DNA of 64,000 nt from Truepera sp965215315 (lineage in GTDB: Bacteria > Deinococcota > Deinococci > Deinococcales > Trueperaceae): assembly GCA_965215315.1 (NCBI GenBank), contig CBDCDB010000008.1:3286001-3350000 (forward strand), written 5' to 3'. Shown piece after piece: positions 53,949 through 63,277 of this stretch. The notes beneath the pieces were generated by a model. It saw only the letters and a list, made by a program, of their open reading frames with translations, did no database searches and was not told where the DNA came from. The position numbers and the translations under genes were made by a program. How positions within the stretch are numbered: position 1 is the first letter of the stretch; each line of letters opens with the position of its first letter.

Positions 53949-54992
53949 TCAGTAAACCTTGTTTTGCTCAGTGTACATTTTTTGAAGCTTGAAGATACGC
54001 TGTGACAGTTCGGTGTCACAGCTAGGCTGGGCTAAAACCATGTGCAGCAGGTCATTGGCGCGTTGTACATGCTTTTGGTAGAGCAGGCGTTCGGCTAGGT
54101 CGACCACACGGTTCAGGGCCGCGCCGGGATTTTCTATGCGCTGGGTGAAAGCAACGTTTAACGTGTCACCGACAGCAGCGATAGACACGATTCGGGAGCC
54201 CGGAGAGGTGAGCAGCGAGGTGATTTGCGCGTCTTGTTCGGCTACGCCCGTGTAGTCCGAGCGGCGACGTCCGGAACGCCGCCTCGAGCCGGGCTGCTCG
54301 AGCGTCTCACCTTGCCGAATGCTCTCTAAAAGCCGCTGTGTTACCTCGGTCGGCCCGAGCCCCAACTCGGCGAGCTTGTCGTAAAACTCGCCTCCGGCTT
54401 TGAGCGCCTGTTCGCGCTGACCGCTGAGGTGAAGGTTTCGGAGATAGAGGTGTAGCGCGTCTTCATCGAGGTCGTCGGCTTCGAGTAGCGTCTCGGCGAT
54501 TCTCACCACGTCGCGGTGCTGCCCCGACGCCTCGAGGTCGATGGCGTAGTTGAGGTTGGCGTTCAGCCAGAGCTGCGCTAACGCGGCGCGTTCACCCTCG
54601 ATCCAGTCCGTGTAACCGGGCAGATTGGCAGGAGCGACGCCCTTGAGAAAGCCCCCCCGGTAGAGTTCTAGCGCTTCAAACCAGCGGCCTTCGCGGGTTG
54701 TCTTTAAGAACAGCGAGACGTCGGTTTCGACCTCCCAGCGGAGCTGCTGCGGTTCGACCTCGAGAGTTTCCAGCCACGGGAACGCCCTGGCGCTGTTCAA
54801 AACCTTGCGTAAGTAGCGGCGCGCCGTCAGCTCATCAGCTTCAGGGCGCAGGAAAAAAGCGAGGCGTTTACGGCTGATCCAGTCGCGCTGACACGCGAGA
54901 TAAAAGGCCAGCAGGGTGGCCCGGTTCGGCGTCAGGGTGTTCGTGCCGCCACCTGTCTCGAGTAAAGGTTCTCCCAAAAGCCGTAACAACAT
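53949..54992 (-). CDS. SARP-like regulator with BTAD domain, degraded ATPase tail
   Basis: 347 residues. Winged-helix-like N-terminus (about 1-90, TLTPNRATLLAFYLACQRDW, ELTARRYLRKVLNSAR) and a bacterial transcriptional-activator (BTAD) TPR domain (about 95-235). After it, the sequence DYTGVAEQDAQITSLLTSPG followed by SRIVSIAAVGDT looks like the entry to a STAND/LuxR-LAL ATPase, but no GKT follows and only about 70 residues remain. Strong Shine-Dalgarno GGAGGA. Divergent from paralogue 3 of the beta-helix family, which it may control. Confidence 0.8.
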   Translation of the reverse strand: MLLRLLGEPLLETGGGTNTLTPNRATLLAFYLACQRDWISRKRLAFFLRPEADELTARRYLRKVLNSARAFPWLETLEVEPQQLRWEVETDVSLFLKTTREGRWFEALELYRGGFLKGVAPANLPGYTDWIEGERAALAQLWLNANLNYAIDLEASGQHRDVVRIAETLLEADDLDEDALHLYLRNLHLSGQREQALKAGGEFYDKLAELGLGPTEVTQRLLESIRQGETLEQPGSRRRSGRRRSDYTGVAEQDAQITSLLTSPGSRIVSIAAVGDTLNVAFTQRIENPGAALNRVVDLAERLLYQKHVQRANDLLHMVLAQPSCDTELSQRIFKLQKMYTEQNKVY

Positions 54993-55218
54993 CTAGATAC
55001 GTCCTCCACATTATTCCGCAGCACTTCATGACACAGCACTTCACAGTTGTTTTTCTCCAACCAGCGGTTCAAACCTCTGCTCGTTTCAAGAACTATAAAC
55101 GCCCCTTGAATGAAGTGCGTGTTAAGGGCGCTCGAGCAGACCTCTCGGGGCGCACGTAAGAGGTCGAGATCATGTAGCCGGTACACCAAAAGGGGAAGAG
55201 ACTTCGTATGATGGAAAG

Positions 55219-56313
55219 ATGCCGTTTTCTTCACCCCGTTTTATAAAGCTATATTTTACAAAACAGAGTTTCGTAGTATTGTCTTTTACAAAGCCGCATT
55301 CTATAGGAACGTTGGTTAGCCTTTTGATGTTTATCAGCCTCTGTTCCTGCGTTTTTCCGCCCGCTGTTCTTGCTATGGCGAAACCGTGTTCGCCCGCTGC
55401 TAAGGCGGAGCGGGCCGTCTCGTGGGCTCCGCCGCAGCTTACCGACCCGCTCAAAATCCAGGTTGAGGCTAACAACTGGCAGCGCGTCTATCAACTCGAC
55501 CCGGGTAGGGACTACGTGATCGAAATGCCCAAAGAGCCGGTCACGCGGGGACTCGCTTTTGTCGGCGGACACAACGTCGTTTTGATCGGCGGGGAGATTG
55601 CCGTGCCGTGGCAAGGCTTGTTTCCAGATATCGTCTCGAGGACGGGGTTAAGGCTCAAGAGTGCGACCGGCACCGTTCACATCGAGGGGTTGCTGATCCG
55701 AGGCAGTGACCTCAGCGAAGGGATTCAGATCGACGCGCCGGAGGCGGTCATCCAACTGCAAAACGTCGGCGTTTTTAATATTCACGCCAGAGATCAGCTG
55801 AACTTCAGCGACAACCATCCGGACTTGATTCAAACGTACGGCAACGTTAGAGAGCTTAAGATCGACCGGTTCACCGGTTCCACCGACTATCAGGGCTTCT
55901 TTTTCGTCGCCAGCTTTAACGGCCCTCACGGGCCGGTCGTGTTGCGGCGCGTCAACCTCATCGGCAACATGACTGCCAGAAAGTTGCTCTGGCTGCAGCC
56001 TAAGGCCGGATCGGGTCTCTTGACGCTCGACGAAGTTTATTTGGACACCGGCGGTATGGACAACCGCGAGTTAGACGCGGCGGTGTGGCCTGCGGGTCGC
56101 AGCGCCTACCCGGAACAGCTGCAGGCCGCGTCTGCCGGATTCGGCAAAGAGACCGTTACGTGGTCGAAGGATTTAGCGCTGAACATCAAGGGTTACGCCC
56201 TCTCAAGCCGCCCCCCCGGTGGCGACTTTGTAATACCCGAAGAGATCGGTACGGCGTACTGCCGCGTGTCGTACAGGGACAAAGACGTCAGCTTGGCAAA
56301 TAGTGCAGAATAA
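55219..56313 (+). CDS. secreted beta-helix protein (paralogue 3, no N-terminal domain)
   Basis: 364 residues from ATG 55219 (an in-frame ATG at 55327 would shorten the leader). Hydrophobic signal region (TLVSLLMFISLCSCVFPPAV), then directly the beta-helix: AVSWAPPQLTDPLKIQVEAN, LAFVGGHNVVLIGGEIAVPW, VHIEGLLIRGSDLSEGIQID, FSDNHPDLIQTYGNVRELKI. It lacks the carbohydrate-binding-like domain and the conserved leader RNA of its two paralogues. The invariant block NHPDLIQTYGN in all three is the best active-site or ligand-site candidate. Confidence 0.8.
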   Translation: MPFSSPRFIKLYFTKQSFVVLSFTKPHSIGTLVSLLMFISLCSCVFPPAVLAMAKPCSPAAKAERAVSWAPPQLTDPLKIQVEANNWQRVYQLDPGRDYVIEMPKEPVTRGLAFVGGHNVVLIGGEIAVPWQGLFPDIVSRTGLRLKSATGTVHIEGLLIRGSDLSEGIQIDAPEAVIQLQNVGVFNIHARDQLNFSDNHPDLIQTYGNVRELKIDRFTGSTDYQGFFFVASFNGPHGPVVLRRVNLIGNMTARKLLWLQPKAGSGLLTLDEVYLDTGGMDNRELDAAVWPAGRSAYPEQLQAASAGFGKETVTWSKDLALNIKGYALSSRPPGGDFVIPEEIGTAYCRVSYRDKDVSLANSAE

Positions 56314-56324
56314 GGCGACGCAGT

Positions 56325-56438
56325 GACCTGTAGCGATTTTCGTAGAGCTGGCTTCTTGCAGCTATCATCTCTTAAGGGTGCGTGCTAGACTACGCTCGCT
56401 TAACCCAAGTCGGCTCAAACCAGATGATACCTGCTACA
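56325..56438 (-). repeat. dispersed intergenic repeat, copy R7 (inverted, extended)
   Basis: Minus-strand reading TAGCAGGTATCATCTGGTTT ... AGTCTAGCACGCACCCTTAA, then GATAGCTGCAAGAAGCCAGC. It follows paralogue 3 as R6 follows paralogue 2. Confidence 0.85.
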
Positions 56439-56462
56439 GACGGCTTAAGATGGCAAAAGAGC

Positions 56463-57434
56463 TTAAGTTTTGCTTGCTATTACGTCCTCGAGGTAGCGAA
56501 AGTTTCTCTGCCAACGGTCGCTCAGCTCGCCGCGTAAAGCGGTAATTTCAGTCTCGAGTTGGGCGCTGTCCCGCAAAACCTGCTCGATCCCGGCAACGGC
56601 TCCCTGGGCCGTATTTTCGATAAAAACCGTGCCTTTGACGAAGTATTCGCGCAGCGTTTCCTGGTCGGAAACAATCAGCGGTCGCCCCGTAAACATCCCG
56701 TCTTGTGCGCCGCCCAAAAGCGAATTGGCGTGGGTCGTCAGTGCGACAACCGCCTGCGAACTCGCCAGCAAACCCCAGTATTCGTCTTTGAGGATATAGC
56801 CTGTAAAGGTGACGTTGGGGGGCGCGTTCTCCAACCACTCGCGTTTGGCCCTCGCCTTGTCGCCTAGAATATTGAGCTGAATCTGGGGCAGTCGGCGGGC
56901 CGCCCCCAACAAAATCTCGACGGGTTCGTCGTCGGCGAAGGTTCCTACATAGGTGAGCGTGTTGGCCTGCACGGGTGTGCGCGCGGCCTGCGGCACCTCT
57001 TTAGGCGGGTTCTCGAGGACGATGACGTCTGCTCCCCACGACTCGAGCAACACCTTAAAGCGGTCTTGGTCGATGACGTTCAGGCGGGCAAAGCGCGTCG
57101 TAAACTTTTGTAAGGGCCGCGACCAGCGCCATTTACGGTTGTAAAGGCCGGGCGGATGCGTGTCCAGCACAAACTCTGTTTTGCTCAGCGCACAGTAGAC
57201 AAGCGTGCAGAGTCCCGCAACCGGCGGTGAATTGGTCACGTAGACGATATCGGGCCGTTCCTGAACAAAAATCAGCCAGGTTTTAAGCCACTGAAAAACG
57301 TAGCGAAGCGGCGCGAGCAGCGGACGTTTCGCTTTGAAATAGCTCACATTGTAGAGCGGCGCGCCGAGCGCTTTGGCAAACGCTTCGGTACGCGCTTCGT
57401 GTGGTGCCCAGACGAGCGCGATAACTTTAGTCAC
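56463..57434 (-). CDS. GT-B glycosyltransferase (family 4-like)
   Basis: 323 residues, shorter than typical GT4 (about 370-400). VIALVWAPHEARTEAFAKAL, PDIVYVTNSPPVAGLCTLVY and FVLDTHPPGLYNRKWRWSRP in the N-terminal half; TLTYVGTFADDEPVEILLGA, QLNILGDKARAKREWLENAP and GGAQDGMFTGRPLIVSDQET in the C-terminal half. Adds a sugar to the repeat unit. Probably cotranscribed with the polymerase 40 bases upstream. Confidence 0.88.
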   Translation of the reverse strand: MTKVIALVWAPHEARTEAFAKALGAPLYNVSYFKAKRPLLAPLRYVFQWLKTWLIFVQERPDIVYVTNSPPVAGLCTLVYCALSKTEFVLDTHPPGLYNRKWRWSRPLQKFTTRFARLNVIDQDRFKVLLESWGADVIVLENPPKEVPQAARTPVQANTLTYVGTFADDEPVEILLGAARRLPQIQLNILGDKARAKREWLENAPPNVTFTGYILKDEYWGLLASSQAVVALTTHANSLLGGAQDGMFTGRPLIVSDQETLREYFVKGTVFIENTAQGAVAGIEQVLRDSAQLETEITALRGELSDRWQRNFRYLEDVIASKT

Positions 57435-57476
57435 CCCGTAACCCTACAACAACTTCACCGCGTCTTCACCGTATTT

Positions 57477-58934
57477 TCACCGTGTCTTTACAGCGAGTAA
57501 CCTTTCAGAGCCGACGATCAGCCCAAGGGTAATCCAGAGCACGTCGATGCTCCCCGAATAGGTAAACACCGGGTTGATAATCCCCACCAGACTAAAGGCT
57601 AAAAGCTGCGTGATGGCGACGGCGATAAGTGCGCTTGAAAAGGGGGTTCGGGCGCGTTTGTAAACACCGCGCAACCACAGCAACAAGACGACGACCCAGC
57701 CCAGGTGTGCGACGAGCCCGACGAACCCGGAACGGATCAGGAGATAAAAATACTGACTTTCAGGAAAATCAAACGGCAGGGTTTCAAACGTTGGGCTGAC
57801 GCCCCACCAGGGGTTTTCTCTGATCAGTGGCAGAAAATCCCGAACCCAGATGTTGACCCGGTACTGCAGGGTTTCAAAGAGAAACGTCCCGCCGCCGCTA
57901 CTTTGCAGCGCGTAACGTGCCAAGAGACCGGGAAGTAGCACGGCGACGCCCAGCGTAATGGCGATAACAGCTACCGTGATCGCCTGCCGGTTCAGGATTT
58001 TAGGGTCAAAAATGCGGAGCAAGAAGACGCCGAAGACCAGCGCAAGAAAGCCGGAGTAGAGATTTGTGGCGATCAGGCCGAGGGGCAGTAACACGAGCGC
58101 GACCTGCATATTGACCCGGTAGAGCCTTTTCGTCTCGTACGGATAGATCGCCAGCACCAGAAAGATATTGACAACCATAAAGAGACCCAGCGCGTTCCAG
58201 GCTCCCAAAACCGACGTCGCCCGGGACAACTCGGCGGCTCTAGGCAACTGATCGCTCGGATACCAGGTCTCGAGAAAAGCTGCGATCTGTGGCACCTCAA
58301 ACGCCTGTAAAACGCCGATGAGCGCGACGATAGCGGCGCAGAAGATAATTAGCTGGACGACCTTTTTCTGCTGCGCCTGATTTTTGGGAAGCACGGCGAA
58401 AAGCCATAACAAGACGATGTACTGCAGCGGCGCGAGGTAGCTGATCGCTTGTGACGGCGTGAGCCCCATGTTCCGGAGCGGGTAGCTAAAGACCGGCGCA
58501 AAAACTGTTCCGGCGATAAGAAGAGTTACGGCGACGATTGGAGCCCCCGGAAATGGGCGCTCCTTGCCGCTCAGCAGGGCAAACGCGAACGCGGGCAAAA
58601 GAACTAGAAGCAAGGCAAACTCGTTGGGTGCCAGCAGCGGAACGACGCTCCCACGAGGTATGGCTGACGTAAAAACGGCGGTGACGACGACGAGGTAGAG
58701 CAGATACTGCGCTGACCCCCCGGCGTCACCGCCTAGCCTTGCGCCCCCCACGCGGGGCGCGCGGCTGCGGGTCTTAATAAAAACGGTAAGCGTAACCACG
58801 AATGCCAAAGCCGCGCCGATAACCGCTACGGGCGCAGTCAGGGTTGCTGCGACGCCGAGCAGACCGCCTAAAAAACCCGCGAGCAGCACCAGAACAACGT
58901 GGCTCAGCTGATTGGGTGTACTAGGTTTATACAT
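57477..58934 (-). CDS. O-antigen ligase/polymerase-like membrane protein (Wzy-type)
   Basis: 485 residues with about 12 hydrophobic segments and a long periplasmic loop (about 330-400; RYALQSSGGGTFLFETLQYR, ENPWWGVSPTFETLPFDFPE), matching the Wzy_C/O-antigen ligase pattern NPWWGVG. Joins lipid-linked repeat units in the periplasm. ATG at 58934. Divergent from the chain-length regulator. Confidence 0.88.
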   Translation of the reverse strand: MYKPSTPNQLSHVVLVLLAGFLGGLLGVAATLTAPVAVIGAALAFVVTLTVFIKTRSRAPRVGGARLGGDAGGSAQYLLYLVVVTAVFTSAIPRGSVVPLLAPNEFALLLVLLPAFAFALLSGKERPFPGAPIVAVTLLIAGTVFAPVFSYPLRNMGLTPSQAISYLAPLQYIVLLWLFAVLPKNQAQQKKVVQLIIFCAAIVALIGVLQAFEVPQIAAFLETWYPSDQLPRAAELSRATSVLGAWNALGLFMVVNIFLVLAIYPYETKRLYRVNMQVALVLLPLGLIATNLYSGFLALVFGVFLLRIFDPKILNRQAITVAVIAITLGVAVLLPGLLARYALQSSGGGTFLFETLQYRVNIWVRDFLPLIRENPWWGVSPTFETLPFDFPESQYFYLLIRSGFVGLVAHLGWVVVLLLWLRGVYKRARTPFSSALIAVAITQLLAFSLVGIINPVFTYSGSIDVLWITLGLIVGSERLLAVKTR

Positions 58935-59135
58935 AACGTCTAACCGGGTCTAAACATAAGGTTGGGCTTCTCCAAACGGGGACGAAAAGGATAAAGGGGA
59001 TAGAAAGGTCAAGATAACGTCCGAGCTTCTAAAACGTCGACTAGTATATAATGACGCCGAGGCTTGAGGTTGTAAAAAATACGAGAGAAACCCTTGGACG
59101 TCTCAATCTACCCTTTCTTAGCGAGGTTTTCCAGC

Positions 59136-60590
59136 ATGTCATCTTACCTTTGGGTCATTCGTAAACGTCTGCCTATCATCTTACTTACGGTTGCCAGCGC
59201 ACTGCTCGTCGCGTACCTGGTGGTTGACAGGTCGACACGGCAGTACACGGCAACGACTCAACTGCTTGTAACGCCTTTTGGTATCGAACGCCCCGACAAC
59301 GCCTCGAACTTGTATCTGCAACAGGTGACCAATACACTTGCGGCGATGTTGCGGGGGCCGACGGTGACCTCGAGGGCCAAAGAAAGCCTAGGTCTCCTGG
59401 ACGATCAGTCCCTACCCGAGTTCGGCCTTACCGCGATCCCGAACTCCGCGCTGCTCGCGCTGAGCGTAACGGCCAACGCCGCCGAGCCTGCCCAGGAGAC
59501 GGCAGACGTCCTCGCCAACACGCTCGTCGCTACGGTTCGCTCGCGCTACAACGTCAACGTCAGAAATATCGGTCAAACGCTTGGGCAGCAGTTGGAGCAA
59601 CTCGAGCGGGAGACGCAGGTGCTGGTTCAAGCACGCTTGCAGGCGGTGCAAAACGGGGCCGATAGTGCGCGCTTGGCTCAACTTGCGCGGCGTACCAGCG
59701 TCACTAGGAACGCCTACGACGACCTCGTTGGGCAGCAAAACCAGGCTAAAGTCGCGGCTGCGACGCAGGCCAATGTCGTCTCGGTTTACCAACTCGCTAC
59801 CGTGCGTCAGGTCGACTTGCGTTCCCAACTGCCGCTAGTACTGGTGGCGGGTTTGCTGGCAGGTTTGTTAGGGGGCTTGGCGCTGGCTTTTTTGCTCGAG
59901 GGTCTGCGGCCTCAGCTCTATACCCGGTCGCAAGCCGAAGCGTTCGGCAGCGTTACGGCAGTTTTGCCCGCAGGCCGTTACGCCGCCGCGCAGATTGTCG
60001 AGGGCCGCCGTAACAGACGTTTGACCGAAGCGCTCAGAAGGCTTCGCGCGGGTTTGGTGGGTCGGCTCGGCGAAACGAGTCACGCGGTCGTGCTCGTAAC
60101 CGGCTCGCAAGCTTGGGACGCACATCCGTTTGTCGCCAACAACCTCGCGGTAGGTTTTGCCAGGAGCCGCGCCCGAACCCTGCTCATCGACACGAATATG
60201 GACGCGCCCACCGCCCAACGCGCCCTGGGGGTCGATGACGCTTTGGGTTTAGCCGACGTGATCGTCCAGCAGATACCGACCGCGCAGGTGATCCAAGAGA
60301 GTCCGAGTGGGGTACACGTCATCACGACCGGTACCGAAGCCCTGGCAACCTCCGACCTGCTAGGCTCGAGGACGTTTCAGACCCTGCTAGGTGAGGTCAA
60401 GGGAAACTACGACTACATCGTCATCAGCAGTACGCCGACCGCCACCTCCGCCGACACCGCCGTACTGACGCGTTTTGCCGACCGGGTGCTCCTGGTTTTG
60501 GGCCGCAATACGCCGGAAGCCGCAGCAACGCAGGCGCTTGGTGAGATTTCCGGCGCGCCGGTTGAAATCATCCTCAACGGTTGGGGCTAG
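59136..60590 (+). CDS. Wzz/Wzc-like chain-length protein with degraded P-loop
   Basis: 484 residues from ATG 59136 (GAGGT upstream). Two membrane segments (about 13-31 and 228-250) enclose a Wzz periplasmic part with a coiled coil (LGQQLEQLERETQVLVQARL). The cytoplasmic tail is CpsD-like: VVLVTGSQAWDAHPFVANNL stands where Walker A (GEGKST) should be, while Walker A' LLIDTNMDAP and Walker B DYIVISSTPTA remain. No Tyr-rich tail. It probably controls chain length without kinase activity. Confidence 0.87.
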   Translation: MSSYLWVIRKRLPIILLTVASALLVAYLVVDRSTRQYTATTQLLVTPFGIERPDNASNLYLQQVTNTLAAMLRGPTVTSRAKESLGLLDDQSLPEFGLTAIPNSALLALSVTANAAEPAQETADVLANTLVATVRSRYNVNVRNIGQTLGQQLEQLERETQVLVQARLQAVQNGADSARLAQLARRTSVTRNAYDDLVGQQNQAKVAAATQANVVSVYQLATVRQVDLRSQLPLVLVAGLLAGLLGGLALAFLLEGLRPQLYTRSQAEAFGSVTAVLPAGRYAAAQIVEGRRNRRLTEALRRLRAGLVGRLGETSHAVVLVTGSQAWDAHPFVANNLAVGFARSRARTLLIDTNMDAPTAQRALGVDDALGLADVIVQQIPTAQVIQESPSGVHVITTGTEALATSDLLGSRTFQTLLGEVKGNYDYIVISSTPTATSADTAVLTRFADRVLLVLGRNTPEAAATQALGEISGAPVEIILNGWG

Positions 60591-60703
60591 AACGGGCGCA
60601 GAGAAAACCCGTCGCTCCGGGTCAATCAGCCGCGTAGGGCGTTTGAGGTTTTGGGGAATATACTCCGTAGCGGAAGGTACGGCTCAAGCCTCTAAGGACT
60701 ACT

Positions 60704-61372
60704 TTGCAAACGGTTCTACTTATAGAAGACGACCCTGATATCGTCCGGATTGTCACGGGCTACCTCGAGCGGGACTACGCCGTAACGGTCGCCCGTGACG
60801 GTCTTTCAGGACTCACCCAAGCGTTAGAAAACCCTCCCGACCTCGTGCTGCTCGACTGGAATCTGCCGGGTCTAGACGGGTTGGAGGTGCTCAAACGCCT
60901 GCACCAACGACACCTTCCTGTCATTATGATTACGGCTCGTACCGAAGAGATCGACCGCATCATGGGCCTCGAGTTCGGGGCTGACGACTACCTCACCAAA
61001 CCCTTTAGCGTTCGGGAACTCGTCGCCCGCGTCCGCGCCGTGCTGCGCCGCACCGCTCACGCTCCTACGGGCGCGCCGCTGCGTCAGGGGGCGTTAAGAC
61101 TCGACCCCGGCAGAAGGGAAGCTTATTTTGAAACGGCGCGGCTGGAGTTGACGACGCTCGAGTTCGACCTGCTGCTCACCTTTATGGAACAAACCGGTAG
61201 GGTTTTCACCCGTGACGACCTCTTGAACCGAGTTTGGGGCGGTGACTTTAGCGGCGTTGACCGCGTGGTGGACGTACACGTGTCTAACCTGAGGAAGAAA
61301 CTTGAAACCGCAGGGGGGCGTGATTTGCTCGAGACGGTGCGCGGTGTGGGCTATAAGCTCGTGGAAGGATGA
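60704..61372 (+). CDS. OmpR-family response regulator
   Basis: 222 residues from TTG 60704. Receiver domain with acidic pair (LIEDDPDIV), phosphoacceptor Asp in LVLLDWNLPGLDG, Lys in DDYLTKPFS; then a winged-helix Trans_reg_C domain (ELTTLEFDLLLTFMEQTGRV, LLNRVWGGDFSGVDRVVDVH). Its stop overlaps the kinase start by 4 bases. By neighbourhood it may answer to copper or envelope stress. Confidence 0.95.
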   Translation: MQTVLLIEDDPDIVRIVTGYLERDYAVTVARDGLSGLTQALENPPDLVLLDWNLPGLDGLEVLKRLHQRHLPVIMITARTEEIDRIMGLEFGADDYLTKPFSVRELVARVRAVLRRTAHAPTGAPLRQGALRLDPGRREAYFETARLELTTLEFDLLLTFMEQTGRVFTRDDLLNRVWGGDFSGVDRVVDVHVSNLRKKLETAGGRDLLETVRGVGYKLVEG

Positions 61373-62478
61373 ACCGCTTAGGCTTTTTTCCGCGCCTCCT
61401 GCTGGCATTCTTGCTCGTCGTTTTGGTTGCGGGCGCGGTACTTTACGCGGTGAGCAGCGCTCTGACCCCTTCGTTTTTGCGCGTCCACCTCGAGAGTATG
61501 ACCCTCGCCCAAACCGCCTCTCCCGGCACGGCGACGATGCTCACCGACCTGGCGGCGGGCTACCGAGCGGCCCTGACAAAATCTCTGGTGTGGGCGGTAG
61601 CCGCCGCGCTCGTGGTGGGCGGCGTCCTGAGTTTGTACATCGCCTTGCAAATCACGCGGCCTCTGGCGCGGATGCAGGGCGCAAGCAGACGTATCGCGGC
61701 GGGCGAATATGCGGAACGGGTGAGCTACGCGGGGCCGGGAGAAATCGGTGAACTCGCCCACGATTTCAATACGATGGCCCAGACCCTGCAAGACGCTGAG
61801 GTGCAGCGCCGCGACCTAGTGCGGAACTTAGCTCACGAGTTCCGTACACCGTTAATGAACCTGCGCGGCTACGTCGAAGGCGTTGAGGACGGTGTGTTTG
61901 CCTTTGATGAAACGACTGAAGCAACCAAAAGGCAGCTCGAGCGGCTCGAGCGGCTGATGAACGACCTCTCTCTGCTGTCACGGGTGGACGCCAAACGGGA
62001 GAGTGTACGTCCTGAACGGGTTGTCTTAGAAGCTATCTGCCTCGCATCTATCAACGCGGTGCGCCCGCAATTTTTGCAAAAAGGTGTTGCGCTCCGCTGT
62101 GAACCCATCTCTGCGGAGCTTTCGGTCACGGCTGACCCCATCCGCACCGAACAAGTACTGACGAATCTCCTGATGAACGCGCTGCGACATACGCCCGGCG
62201 GGGGAGAGGTCATCTTGTGGGCGACGCAGCAGGCTGACTGGGCCGTGATGCACGTCAGGGACAGCGGCGAAGGTATCCCTGAGGACGCTTTACCTCACAT
62301 ATTTGAGCGTTTCTACCGCGCAGGCAGCGTCAGAGACACCGGAGACGTGGCGACGGGCAGCGGTATCGGCCTCACCATAGCGAAATATTTTGTCGAGGCG
62401 CAGGGGGGCGAGCTTAGCGCCGAGAGTATAAAGGGAGAAGGCAGCCACTTCTGGTTTACGTTGCCCCGAGTTTCGTGA
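61369..62478 (+). CDS. sensor histidine kinase
   Basis: 369 residues. Two membrane helices (about 8-28 and 66-88) enclose a very short periplasmic loop of about 35 residues, then HAMP (ITRPLARMQGASRRIAAGEY), HisKA with LAHEFRTPLMNLRGYVEG (phospho-His) and HATPase_c (LLMNALRHTPGGGEV, DSGEGIPEDALPHIFERFYR, GSGIGLTIAKYFVEAQGGEL). Partner of the preceding regulator. Confidence 0.95.
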   Translation: MNRLGFFPRLLLAFLLVVLVAGAVLYAVSSALTPSFLRVHLESMTLAQTASPGTATMLTDLAAGYRAALTKSLVWAVAAALVVGGVLSLYIALQITRPLARMQGASRRIAAGEYAERVSYAGPGEIGELAHDFNTMAQTLQDAEVQRRDLVRNLAHEFRTPLMNLRGYVEGVEDGVFAFDETTEATKRQLERLERLMNDLSLLSRVDAKRESVRPERVVLEAICLASINAVRPQFLQKGVALRCEPISAELSVTADPIRTEQVLTNLLMNALRHTPGGGEVILWATQQADWAVMHVRDSGEGIPEDALPHIFERFYRAGSVRDTGDVATGSGIGLTIAKYFVEAQGGELSAESIKGEGSHFWFTLPRVS

Positions 62479-62590
62479 CGGAAATCCTGACCTGAGCTTT
62501 ACACCGTCTTTACAATCGCTTTATCCCAGCACAATGATTCAGCCTTAAAGTTCTTCTGTAGTGAATTTGGGCTACGCGGAGGATAGATAC

Positions 62591-63157
62591 ATGAAAGCTT
62601 GGCTAAATATTTTAGTGGTGGGGGCCGTGCTAAGCAGTACGTTAGGTTTCGCCCAGCATGATATGAGCACCATGACGATGGATAACAGCAACCTTGCCGA
62701 CCTAAACGGTGAGGACTTTGAAATCGCCTTCATGTCCGGAATGATTGCCCACCATCAGGGCGCAACCGAGATGGCGCAGTGGATTTTAGACCGTACCGAA
62801 TTGCCCGGTGTGGCAGGGGACGCACGGCAGATTATCGCGGCGCAAGAGCCGGAAATCAAACTGATGCAGGGCTGGCTCGACGGGTGGTATGAGGGCCGGA
62901 GCGACTCGGCAGCAGCTAGGGTGATGCAGAGTGAGATGCGAGGTATGACGGCTGAGCTGGAAACCTACCGCGACCCGGATAGGGCGTTCCTAAGCGAAAT
63001 GTCGGTTCACCACAACAGCGCTATCGATATGGCGCAGCTCGCGCTTACGAAAGCCGTTCACCCGAAACTGAGAGAATTGGCCAAAGACATCATTCGCAAT
63101 CAGGCACAAGAGATTGCCGATTACGCCGAAACATTGGCAGCGCTAAACAGCCAGTAG
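62591..63157 (+). CDS. DUF305 family protein, exported
   Basis: 188 residues from ATG 62591 (GGAGGA). Signal peptide (WLNILVVGAVLSSTLGFAQ), then a DUF305 double repeat: FEIAFMSGMIAHHQGATEMA and RAFLSEMSVHHNSAIDMAQL. The paired HH-x-x(A) and Met motifs suggest copper binding, and DUF305 genes commonly adjoin copper-export genes. It fits with the P-type ATPase beginning at 63780. Confidence 0.93.
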   Translation: MKAWLNILVVGAVLSSTLGFAQHDMSTMTMDNSNLADLNGEDFEIAFMSGMIAHHQGATEMAQWILDRTELPGVAGDARQIIAAQEPEIKLMQGWLDGWYEGRSDSAAARVMQSEMRGMTAELETYRDPDRAFLSEMSVHHNSAIDMAQLALTKAVHPKLRELAKDIIRNQAQEIADYAETLAALNSQ

Positions 63158-63277
63158 CGTTTGGGTGTAAGCCTCGAGCGGTGCTATAGAGTTCGGGCCT
63201 ACGTCAAGCAGTACCGGACGCCGTAATAATAAAGGGCACAGCAAGGCGGTAGCGGATGAGCTTTCTAGGGGGAAGTT

